A DNA stretch of 64,000 bases from contig CANMAI010000016.1 of NCBI GenBank assembly GCA_947495795.1, positions 1 through 64,000 on the forward strand. The letters run 5' to 3'. This stretch comes from an uncultured Paracoccaceae bacterium (lineage in GTDB: Bacteria; Pseudomonadota; Alphaproteobacteria; Rhodobacterales; Rhodobacteraceae). The notes below the pieces were generated by a model. The model was not told where the DNA came from, searched no databases, and worked only from the letters and a program-made list of their open reading frames with translations. A program made the translations under genes and the position numbers. How positions within the stretch are numbered: the stretch's first letter is position 1; every line of letters starts with the position of its first letter. Below, in pieces: positions 33,233 to 40,574 of this stretch.

Positions 33233-33680
33233 CTTTGCAAATGCCGCGTCCAACACTGATGCCACATCCAAACTGGCCTTCAAGAGTGTTGCCATCTCCG
33301 TGGCAAATCTTGACCGCAGCATCGCTTTCTACGAAAGGGTTCTGGGCTTTAGCGTCACGTCCCGAACCTATTTTGAACCTGTATCAGCGCATGTTGCATT
33401 CATCGCCTCCGGCGCGCTGCAACTCGAACTGTTGAAAGTGACGGGTTCATCGCGGTTGAAACAACTGGATGCGGCACCGCCGGATCATCTCCTTACTCAA
33501 GGGTTCAAGGCCATCGTTCTTGAGGTGCCTGATCTGGGTAGGTTTACCGCACATCTGGACACCCAGGATGTCGATGTCGTTTGGCGCGAATTGGTGCTGG
33601 ATGATACAGGGTCGGTATCCACCCTTTTTCGCGACCCAGATGGGAATCTGATCAGCGTCTTCGGGGTGAAAGATGATTGA
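33222..33680 (+). CDS. VOC-family (glyoxalase/dioxygenase-fold) protein
   Basis: 152 residues. One pair of beta-alpha-beta-beta-beta modules: AFKSVAISVANLDRSIAFYERVLGF, then HVAFIASGALQLELLKV, FKAIVLEVPDLGRF, and FRDPDGNLISVFGV, the standard VOC layout with metal-ligand candidates His/Glu/Glu. The family includes glyoxalases, extradiol dioxygenases, epimerases and fosfomycin-resistance proteins. In this operon it could act on a ring-derived or glutathione-linked intermediate. It overlaps the preceding gene by 11 nt and the next by 8 nt. Confidence 0.85.
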   Translation: MQDNFANAASNTDATSKLAFKSVAISVANLDRSIAFYERVLGFSVTSRTYFEPVSAHVAFIASGALQLELLKVTGSSRLKQLDAAPPDHLLTQGFKAIVLEVPDLGRFTAHLDTQDVDVVWRELVLDDTGSVSTLFRDPDGNLISVFGVKDD

Positions 33681-34305
33681 TTTGTATTATTGGAACACAT
33701 CGAACGGACACAAGGTCGCGATCTGTCTGGAAGAAATGCAGCTCGACTATCAGGTGCATAAGATCAACATCCAGAAAGACGAACAGTTCACACCTGCGTT
33801 CTTGGAAATCAATCCGAACAACAAGATACCCGCGATCGTCGATCATGCGCCGCACGACCATGTGCCACCTCAAACACTTTTCGAATCCGGGGCGATCTTG
33901 CTTTATCTCGCTGAAAAAACAGGTAAATTTCTGCCGCATGACACAGCGGAACGGTTGAACGTGTTGAAGTGGCTGTTTTGGCAAGCCGCCGGATTTGGTC
34001 CGATGCTTGGTCAAGCGCATCACTTCAACCGCAAAGCCCCTCAAGACGCAACATACGCGCGGGATCGATACAACAGCGAAGCACAGCATCTGTATGGGGT
34101 GTTGGAACGCCAGCTCACCGGGCAGTCATACGTTGCGGGGGCCTATTCCATCGCCGACATGATGATCCTTCCCTGGGTACGGCGGCATGACTGGCAACGC
34201 ATCGACCTGAATGATTTTCCAAATGTGTCGAAATGGCATGACAGAGTCGCGAACCGGACCGCGGTTAGAACGGCCTATGCGCTCCCATCAAAGCTGGACC
34301 TCTAA
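33673..34305 (+). CDS. Glutathione S-transferase 2 (Nu-class/YfcG-like)
   Basis: 210 residues. The N-terminus MIDLYYWNTSNGHKVAICLEE and the glutathione-site motif EINPNNKIPAIVDH match the Nu-class (YfcG) subgroup, whose members reduce disulfides of glutathione conjugates; FESGAILLYLAEKTGKFLP follows as usual. The C-terminal domain carries QAAGFGPMLGQAHHF, also Nu-class. It is the last gene of the plus-strand operon starting at 27022 and converges on the TetR gene with a 4-nt overlap of stop codons. Confidence 0.88.
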   Translation: MIDLYYWNTSNGHKVAICLEEMQLDYQVHKINIQKDEQFTPAFLEINPNNKIPAIVDHAPHDHVPPQTLFESGAILLYLAEKTGKFLPHDTAERLNVLKWLFWQAAGFGPMLGQAHHFNRKAPQDATYARDRYNSEAQHLYGVLERQLTGQSYVAGAYSIADMMILPWVRRHDWQRIDLNDFPNVSKWHDRVANRTAVRTAYALPSKLDL

Positions 34306-34877
34306 CGCTTGGCCGACAGCACCAGATCGACAACGGAATCCAGGTCATTCCTGCTTGCGTTCGTCCTGGCAGAAACGGAAAGCCCGCGCATCAGGACGAG
34401 GATACTTGCCGCTGACTCCTTCGGGTCTGGATCGCCCAGTTCCATCAATCTCGCCGCTATTGCCGCCTGAGTCGCCTCCGCTTGCGCGGCCACAAGTGCG
34501 TTGGCTTCTGCATCCTGTGACATCAACGCACCATTCAGCACCATGCACCCTTTGATGTCCCCAGATGAATACACTTCGGCGGACGAACGCAGGACTTTCT
34601 CCCAGACCTCAAAGGGCGTCGACGCGGCAGCAAGTGCAGCACTGACAAACTTGCCAGTCGAGTTGGCATAGTTTTCCACCGCACGTGTGTAGAGGCCCAG
34701 CTTGTTGCCAAAAGCGGCGTATAGTGATGTTGGCGTGACCCCCAACGTTTCGCAAATTTCACTCATCCCCACTGTGTCGAAACCACGACCGGCAAATAGG
34801 GCTTGGGCCTGCACAACACCCACATCCACGTCAAATTTCCGGGGTCGGCCTCTAGATCTTTTTTTTGCAGTGGTCAT
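34302..34877 (-). CDS. TetR-family regulator
   Basis: 191 residues. N-terminal DNA-binding domain after a basic arm (MTTAKKRSRGRPRKF): FAGRGFDTVGMSEICETLGVTPTSLYAAFGNKLGLY, a typical TetR helix-turn-helix. C-terminal all-helical ligand-binding domain. It is divergent from the monooxygenase-like gene at 34984 and its operator is probably the imperfect dyad at 34911-34925. It likely controls the 34984-36090 pair, one of which is a third glutathione transferase. Ligand unknown. Confidence 0.88.
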   Translation of the reverse strand: MTTAKKRSRGRPRKFDVDVGVVQAQALFAGRGFDTVGMSEICETLGVTPTSLYAAFGNKLGLYTRAVENYANSTGKFVSAALAAASTPFEVWEKVLRSSAEVYSSGDIKGCMVLNGALMSQDAEANALVAAQAEATQAAIAARLMELGDPDPKESAASILVLMRGLSVSARTNASRNDLDSVVDLVLSAKR

Positions 34878-34910
34878 TACATTATTCTCTTGACGCTGGT
34901 TCGCTTATAT

Positions 34911-34925
34911 TAGTAACAGTCACTA
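34911..34925. promoter_or_regulatory. Probable TetR operator
   Basis: TAGTAACAGTCACTA, arms TAGTAAC and GTCACTA with one mismatch, in the 106-bp gap between divergent genes. A TTGACG at 34890-34895 could be a -35 element for the rightward genes, placing the dyad over the -10 region. Confidence 0.55.
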
Positions 34926-34983
34926 CATTAATCAGTTGCCCCACTGGTTTCAACTGATTTGTCAAAACCGAAGGAAATTCCAA

Positions 34984-35412
34984 ATGTCCCCTACATCAAA
35001 TCTGCCTTCCTTGAAAGGCGCTCTGCTTGCCACCGCTCTGATCTTCACACCTGTGCTCGCGTCGGCTCAAGAGGCAACTGCGACCCTGACAACCACCGGC
35101 GACCACGTCACTTTCGTCAACATTATGACCCCAAATGACGGTGTGACACTTGATGAATTGGCCTCACAGTTGACGGCAGCAATGGAAAATGACGCCAGCA
35201 AGATGCCGGGGTTTCGTAGCGCGTCGGTGCATGTCAGCCGCGACAACAGCTATGTGCTGAACTACGCACAATGGGATGACGTTGCCTCTGTCGACGCCGT
35301 CGTCACAGCGCTGCAATCCGGGTCCTTGCCTGATCTGGCGCAGGCTTTCTCGATGTCCTCGCCAGAGTTCCATCCGTACGACGTGTTCAGCATCACGCTG
35401 CCGAGCGAGTAA
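34984..35412 (+). CDS. Exported ABM-type (monooxygenase-fold) protein
   Basis: 142 residues. A signal peptide (LKGALLATALIFTPVLASA) precedes cleavage before QEATATL. The mature part follows the antibiotic-biosynthesis-monooxygenase-like ferredoxin fold: VTFVNIMTPNDGVTLDELASQL, MPGFRSASVHVSRDNSYVLNYAQWDD. Members are small cofactor-free oxygenases or haem-binding proteins; here export to the periplasm is unusual. AAGGAAAT lies 6 nt upstream of the ATG at 34984. It is co-directed with the third glutathione transferase, 3 nt downstream. Confidence 0.78.
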   Translation: MSPTSNLPSLKGALLATALIFTPVLASAQEATATLTTTGDHVTFVNIMTPNDGVTLDELASQLTAAMENDASKMPGFRSASVHVSRDNSYVLNYAQWDDVASVDAVVTALQSGSLPDLAQAFSMSSPEFHPYDVFSITLPSE

Positions 35413-35415
35413 GAC

Positions 35416-36090
35416 ATGGCTGATCTCACATTCTTCTTTCACCCCTCCCCCAACCCACTGAAGGTTGCACTGATGCTTGAAGAGCTCGGGCTCGACTACG
35501 CAGTCAAGCCCGTGGATACCTTCAAGGGCGAACAACACGAGCCGAACTTTCTTGCGGTCAACCCAAATGCCAAACTGCCTGCGTTGCAGGACGGCGCAGT
35601 CACCGTGTTCGATTCAAACGCCATTCTGCTTTACCTGGCAGACAAGCATGGCCAATTTCTGCCCGCGTCCTCTGACGGGAAGGCGCAGGTGCTTAGCTGG
35701 CATATGTTCGTTGCAACAGGTCTCTCGCCGTTTTCCGGTCAAGCCGTGCACTTCCTTAAAATGTGCCCGGAGGATATTCCCTACGCAAAAAACCGGTACG
35801 AAAAGGAAGTGATACGTCACTATGCGATCCTGGACGAACGTCTGAAATCGAACCCCTATATCGCTGGCACGGACTATTCGATTGCAGATATCGGCGCGTG
35901 GGGCTGGATGAATTTTGCACCCTACATCTTCGACGACGGGCTTTCGCGGTTCCCGAACGTTGAGCGGCTGTTCAACGAGATTTCAGCCCGTCCCGCCGCA
36001 CAGCGGGTCAACGCGGTGAAAGAGAAATTCGAGTTCAAGCAGGACTTCGATGAAGAAACGCAAAAGGCTCTGTTTCCGCAGAACGCTTAA
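35416..36090 (+). CDS. Glutathione S-transferase 3
   Basis: 224 residues. N-terminal domain MADLTFFFHPSPNPLKVALMLEE, glutathione-binding AVNPNAKLPALQDG and VFDSNAILLYLADKHGQFLP; C-terminal helices with GLSPFSGQAVHFLKMCPEDIPYAKNRY and GTDYSIADIGAWGWM. It is similar in layout to the Nu-class protein at 33673 but keeps a Ser-Pro-Asn active-site turn. A hairpin follows the stop, ending the operon. Likely acts with the exported ABM-type protein under the TetR regulator. Confidence 0.87.
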   Translation: MADLTFFFHPSPNPLKVALMLEELGLDYAVKPVDTFKGEQHEPNFLAVNPNAKLPALQDGAVTVFDSNAILLYLADKHGQFLPASSDGKAQVLSWHMFVATGLSPFSGQAVHFLKMCPEDIPYAKNRYEKEVIRHYAILDERLKSNPYIAGTDYSIADIGAWGWMNFAPYIFDDGLSRFPNVERLFNEISARPAAQRVNAVKEKFEFKQDFDEETQKALFPQNA

Positions 36091-36096
36091 CCATTG

Positions 36097-36134
36097 GAGA
36101 GTGCTCTGTCGCCTATGGGCGATTGGGCACTCTC
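36097..36134 (+). terminator. Hairpin at the end of the catabolic island
   Basis: Arms GAGAGTGC and GCACTCTC plus inner pairing TCGCC/GGCGA form a 38-nt hairpin 7 nt after the stop of the third transferase gene. There is no long T-run. Confidence 0.6.
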
Positions 36135-36226
36135 ACTGTGTAGAGTTGCCGAGGACTGACGCCTTCGAATTGGATCTCCTGGAGAATTGGTTCCCTTGTG
36201 GGATTCACTGACTCCCCCACCTATGA

Positions 36227-36258
36227 GCAACGATATGGAGCTCCATTATCGTTACCGC
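36227..36258. repeat. Recombination-site-like dyad C (right edge of the catabolic island)
   Basis: GCAACGATA (36227-36235) and TATCGTTAC (36247-36255) are inverted arms around an 11-bp, itself palindromic, spacer; CCATTATCGTTACCGC (36243-36258) is identical to site A. It lies 70 bp upstream of the tyrosine recombinase start codon. Confidence 0.6.
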
Positions 36259-36328
36259 ACCGGCAGGCGATTTCGGAGCTATGACCAGCCTGTGCTGAAC
36301 TGCCTGAACTCACCCAAAGGAGTTCAGC

Positions 36329-37267
36329 ATGCCCTATCTCGATCACACCGCTTTCGTCAATTCGCGCCGCGATGAGCGCAGCCTCGGCCACCACACGCTC
36401 CGGGCCTACGCCCAGGATCTGCGCACCTTCGCGCGCTTTAGCAGGGCCCATCAGCTCACCGATCCGTTGTCGAGAGACGACGTCCTCGCCTACCACCGGC
36501 ATCTGCGCGACGAGTTGGGCGCCAAGCCCGCGACCATCGAGCGGCGCCTAGTAACCCTCAAGTCTTACTTCGCCTGGAGGGCAGAGCGGAACAATGCCCT
36601 GCCCTCCCCATTCGCCGATGTCCGTATAACTGTGAAGCTCCCAAGGCGCCTACCGCGGCCAATCGATCGCGACACTCTAAGGGCAGTTCTTCAGGCCCAT
36701 GACTGCGCAACTGATCCGCTGTCGACTCCAGGCACAAACCACACGGTACCAGACGCGCAAAATGCCGTTACGATCTTGATCATCAAGTTACTGATCGTAA
36801 CGGGGCTCCGCATCAGCGAACTCACCAATCTGAAGGTCCGTGACGTCTCGCCGGACGGCGGCGAAATCCTCGTGCAAGGCAAAGGCAGCAAGGAACGGAT
36901 CGTCTTCGTGCCGAACCGAGAGCTGCAGGAGGAGCTTCAACGCTTCTGTCAGATACGATCCAAAGACGGCTCGATTGCCTCGCCACTGTTCCTCAACATG
37001 GCCGGGCGCCGGCTCCGCGCGGCCACCTTCCGAAAGCGGCTGCGAGCGCTATCCAAGCGCCTTAGCATTGAACCGCATCTGACCCCGCACCGTTTCCGGC
37101 ACTCGGCCGCGACGCTCCTGATCGAAGAGGGTATCGACATTCGTATGGTCCAGGCGCTCCTTGGACACGCAAACCTCAAGACGACGGAAATATATGTGCG
37201 GGTTTCGAACCATGCGCTGCGACGCGCATTGGAGCGGGCGGATATTCTGGAAGTCCTAAGAAACTAG
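36329..37267 (+). CDS. Tyrosine recombinase (XerC/D-like)
   Basis: 312 residues. N-terminal SAM-like core-binding domain (about residues 10-100) and C-terminal catalytic domain with the full set: Arg161 (GLRISELTNL), Lys188 (GKGSKERIV), His254 and Arg257 (HRFRHSAATLL), His280 (LLGHANL) and the nucleophile Tyr289 (TTEIYVRVS). AAAGGAG lies 7 nt before the ATG. It is just outside site C, one of three related dyads in the window, and lies between the catabolic island and the defence island. The obvious proposal is that it integrated or exchanged modules at these sites. No transposase or transposon ends are near, so it is not part of a recognisable insertion sequence. Confidence 0.92.
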   Translation: MPYLDHTAFVNSRRDERSLGHHTLRAYAQDLRTFARFSRAHQLTDPLSRDDVLAYHRHLRDELGAKPATIERRLVTLKSYFAWRAERNNALPSPFADVRITVKLPRRLPRPIDRDTLRAVLQAHDCATDPLSTPGTNHTVPDAQNAVTILIIKLLIVTGLRISELTNLKVRDVSPDGGEILVQGKGSKERIVFVPNRELQEELQRFCQIRSKDGSIASPLFLNMAGRRLRAATFRKRLRALSKRLSIEPHLTPHRFRHSAATLLIEEGIDIRMVQALLGHANLKTTEIYVRVSNHALRRALERADILEVLRN

Positions 37268-37392
37268 GGCGGGTCTTGGTCGTTAATGCAAATCAGTGCC
37301 CTACACTGACTGTAAAGCGAACGCGTCGGGTAGTAGTTTCATAGCCAATCCGATTTAATGACTTCGATTTCTAGCATCTGAGGCACTTTGAC

Positions 37393-39120
37393 ATGCAGAT
37401 TCGTCATATCTCGATCCAAAACTTCAAAGGCATCAAAACGCTGAAGTGGACTCCGGATAGCGCTTTCTGTTGTTTAATTGGTTCGGGAGATGTGGGAAAA
37501 ACAAGTATTCTTGACGCAATAGAAGCAACGCTGTCCACACGTTGGATCACCTTCGCTGAAGCAGACTTTGTCGATTGTGACACCAGCAATGAAATACTAG
37601 TTGAGGTTACAATTGGTGAATTATCGACCGAACTAAAATCGGACGAGCGATTTGGTCTCTATACCCGAGGTTGGACTAGCTCAGGCGATGTGCGCGACGA
37701 ACCCGCTGGCGACGATCAACCAGTTCTGACTGTCAGGCTGTCGGTCGATGCGACACTGGAACCTGTATGGGAACTAGTGTGTGACCGATCAGACCGACCA
37801 AGGACACTTTCAAACCGGGATCGCTCGCACTTTGGTTTGGTGAGGCTTTCGGGAAGTGACGCTCGACATCTGGCCTGGGGCCAAGGATCCGTTTTAGCAA
37901 GGCTGACCGACAACACGGATGAAACTGCACTCCGCCTAGCCGGAGCCTATCGGCGAGCTCGGGAAGGCGCAGACTTCAGTGATATACAAGAGCTATCCGG
38001 GTCGGCGAGAGAAGCTGAGAAGTCGGCCAAAGAGCTGGGAGCATATGTCAGCGGAAAATATCAACCTGGTCTCGAACTCGGTCGATCCGGGTTTTCTTCT
38101 GGCTCGATAGCGTTGCACGATTCAGGTGTTCCATTGCGCCAAGCTGGGCTTGGCACAAAAAGGCTTGCAACGCTCGCAATCCAAAAGTCAGGAATACAAG
38201 CAGGCGCGATAATCCTGATCGACGAGATTGAGAACGGCCTTGAGCCACATCGGATTATCGGAGCGATTTCTCAAATTAAGTCCGATCAGAGATCATCAAC
38301 GAATGCGAATGCACCAACTGGCCAGATTCTTATGACGACGCATTCCGACGTAGCACTTGCAGAGGCTGGCGGCTCTAGCCTTCGGATTGTTCAAAGGGAT
38401 CACAACACGCGAAAGATGAACATCCTTGCTCCCAAGACCGCCGATACCCTTAAGCCAATACTTCGTTTCGCGCCTCGTGCCCTGCTAGCAAAGCGGGTGC
38501 TTGTAATCGAAGGATACACCGAAGTTGGAATACTTCATGGAATAAAGGAATTTTGGCCTCAATTGCACGAAGGCAAACCAATTGAACAACTTGGTGCGGC
38601 TTTGGTAGACGGCAACGGGCATCAGGCTCCAAGCATCGCAAAAGCTATTCGAGAGCTTGGCTACTCCGCTTGTTTATTCCGAGACTCTGATAGCGCCTTA
38701 GGGGAGCAGGAACTAAAAAGCCTAGAAGCCGCAGGCATCCCAGTCATTCAATACGCGGGCACGTGCAACACAGAGCAAGCCATTTTTATGGCAGCCGATG
38801 ACGCATGTTTTGGCGAGTTACTCGACTTTGCAATGGCCGAGCATGGAGCAGAAGCCGTCGCCTCCAGTATTGCAAGCAAAATCGATGGTTTGACGCCGGT
38901 GAACGCACAGTCGCCTCACTCTGAGTGGACGTTCTCGCAAGAGATCAGTCAGGAAGACTTGCGGAAACTGGTTGGTGAAGTCGCACACAAAAAGAAATGG
39001 TTCAAAGAGCTTAGGTTGGGTCGCGAGGTGTCTCCCTTGGTATGGAAAAGCATCCAAGCTAACAAAGGAAGCGATCTGGCTAAGACTGTTTCAAAGGTCG
39101 AGAACTGGCTTTATGGCTGA
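37393..39120 (+). CDS. gajA: Gabija GajA-like ATPase/TOPRIM nuclease
   Basis: 575 residues, the usual length of GajA. An OLD-type ABC ATPase with Walker A GSGDVGKTS (residues 30-38) and the Walker B ILIDEIENGLEPH is followed by a C-terminal TOPRIM domain: VLVIEGYTEVGIL (catalytic Glu), LVDGNGHQAPSIAKAI and LFRDSDSAL (D-x-D). In Gabija, GajA is a nucleotide-gated DNA nicking enzyme that forms a complex with GajB and acts when phage transcription or replication lowers NTPs. The C-terminal residues overlap the next gene by 8 nt, as in known gajAB pairs. The gene is more AT-rich than the plasmid backbone, and its own promoter probably lies in the 125-bp gap after the recombinase. Confidence 0.9.
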   Translation: MQIRHISIQNFKGIKTLKWTPDSAFCCLIGSGDVGKTSILDAIEATLSTRWITFAEADFVDCDTSNEILVEVTIGELSTELKSDERFGLYTRGWTSSGDVRDEPAGDDQPVLTVRLSVDATLEPVWELVCDRSDRPRTLSNRDRSHFGLVRLSGSDARHLAWGQGSVLARLTDNTDETALRLAGAYRRAREGADFSDIQELSGSAREAEKSAKELGAYVSGKYQPGLELGRSGFSSGSIALHDSGVPLRQAGLGTKRLATLAIQKSGIQAGAIILIDEIENGLEPHRIIGAISQIKSDQRSSTNANAPTGQILMTTHSDVALAEAGGSSLRIVQRDHNTRKMNILAPKTADTLKPILRFAPRALLAKRVLVIEGYTEVGILHGIKEFWPQLHEGKPIEQLGAALVDGNGHQAPSIAKAIRELGYSACLFRDSDSALGEQELKSLEAAGIPVIQYAGTCNTEQAIFMAADDACFGELLDFAMAEHGAEAVASSIASKIDGLTPVNAQSPHSEWTFSQEISQEDLRKLVGEVAHKKKWFKELRLGREVSPLVWKSIQANKGSDLAKTVSKVENWLYG

Positions 39121-40513
39121 AGATCGACTGGTTGTTGAGGGCGAAAACAGTTCGGTAATCGCGCCAGCTGGCTTCGGCAAAACGGAGACAATAGCGAAGG
39201 CCGCAGGCCATTGCCGACGTGCGCTGATTTTGACCCATACGCATGCAGGCGTGCAAGCTGTCCGTGCCCGCCTTCGGAAGCTAGAAGTCCCCCATGGTCG
39301 TGCGAGTGTCGATACGTTTGCTGGCTGGTGCATGAAATACTCCAACAGCTTCCCGAAAACGGCTCAACCGCCAGGTTCACTTCCCCAGGGAGGGGAGTGG
39401 GACGTACTCTACAAAGGAACAAGAGACGCTCTAGAGGTCGCTGCGGTAAGGCAAATTGTGGCCGCATCTTACGACAGAATTCTCATTGACGAGTACCAAG
39501 ACTGTAATCCACATCAGCATGAGGCGGCGCTTGCCCTTAGCACGATTGTTCCAACGACGATATTTGGCGACCCCATGCAAGGTATTTTCGAATTTGCGGG
39601 AGCCTCGCTCGACTGGCAAACAACGATTTTCCCACGGTTTCCGCTCATAGCGGAGCTCAAAACTCCGCATAGATGGGAGAAGCACAATCGAAGCTTGGGC
39701 GAATGGATAAGCGATACCCGCAAACGGCTGATCGCGGGGCATGAAATCGAACTTGATGATGAGCGGATCAAATGGAGGCAAAGCAGTGATGCTTTCGACA
39801 TGGGTGTGTTGTTCGAAGGTTTGGATCGCGAAGCAGAAAAAGTCGCTGCTATTCACTGTAGGAAGGGCACGTGCATAAATTTAGCACGGGCAACAAATGG
39901 TGCATTCCAGGCGATCGAAGAATTAGCCGCTAACCGAATGCAAGAATTTGCTCGCGATTGGGATCACTCAACGCATGATCGCGCGTATGATCAAGTGATC
40001 CGCGGGCTCTTCTCCGATTGTTTTCGCCAAAAAGAGAAATCTGCTGATGGCTTGGAAGAGGATCATTCGGCTGTAGAGCAACTGATGCATGAGTTGGTCA
40101 AGCAATTGTCTGGCGCGGAGCCAGCACTAGCGGCAAGTGGGTTGCTCTATGCCGCCAGAGATCACCCCAGGTGGCGGCTGTTTAGAAGCGAACTCTGGCG
40201 GGACTGTGAACGCGCCATATCGGAGGTTGTAAATGGTAGGTGCTCAACAATGGCGGAAGCTGCGGAGGTCGTTCGCCAGAGGAGCAATCATATTGGGCGG
40301 CAACTACCTCGCCGAACCGTTTCCACTCCACTTCTCTTGAAAGGGTTGGAATTTCAGGACGTCGTGATCCCCTATGCGCCGCATTTCAATTTTGAGGAGC
40401 AAGCTCAGGCGAAGCTATTCTATGTGGCGATCTCACGCGCAACTCGCTCTCTCGTCATTGGAGCTCCAAGTAAGGCTTTGCGGTTTCCACAACCGTTACT
40501 TCGGCAAACCTAG
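39113..40513 (+). CDS. gajB: Gabija GajB-like UvrD/PcrA-type helicase
   Basis: 466 residues. SF1A helicase motifs in order: Walker A APAGFGKTET (motif I, about residues 18-27), VDTFAGWCM (Ia), ILIDEYQDCN (II), IFGDPMQGIFEFAG (III), then an HRW element (IV), LLLKGLEFQDVVIPY (V) and LFYVAISRATRSL (VI). GajB senses DNA ends and hydrolyses ATP to activate GajA. It starts inside the end of gajA (8-nt overlap), is slightly shorter than the reference GajB of about 490 residues and lacks no helicase motif. A reverse transcriptase gene follows 61 bp downstream in the same orientation. Confidence 0.9.
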   Translation: MAEDRLVVEGENSSVIAPAGFGKTETIAKAAGHCRRALILTHTHAGVQAVRARLRKLEVPHGRASVDTFAGWCMKYSNSFPKTAQPPGSLPQGGEWDVLYKGTRDALEVAAVRQIVAASYDRILIDEYQDCNPHQHEAALALSTIVPTTIFGDPMQGIFEFAGASLDWQTTIFPRFPLIAELKTPHRWEKHNRSLGEWISDTRKRLIAGHEIELDDERIKWRQSSDAFDMGVLFEGLDREAEKVAAIHCRKGTCINLARATNGAFQAIEELAANRMQEFARDWDHSTHDRAYDQVIRGLFSDCFRQKEKSADGLEEDHSAVEQLMHELVKQLSGAEPALAASGLLYAARDHPRWRLFRSELWRDCERAISEVVNGRCSTMAEAAEVVRQRSNHIGRQLPRRTVSTPLLLKGLEFQDVVIPYAPHFNFEEQAQAKLFYVAISRATRSLVIGAPSKALRFPQPLLRQT

Positions 40514-40574
40514 CTGATAGGTTCTAACGAATGCATTTAGTCAAAGACCAATCATTGGTAAGGGATGTTTTTTC

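Noticed and set aside
36097-36328. Integron-like attC cassettes and integrase
   Set aside because: The recombinase lacks the extra IntI helix segment as far as I can see, and the dyads are not attC-like (no R and L boxes with the GTT core).
40514-40574. Possible retron msr-msd upstream of the RT gene
   Set aside because: Only 61 bp separate gajB and the RT gene, with no inverted repeats of the length needed for a retron RNA.
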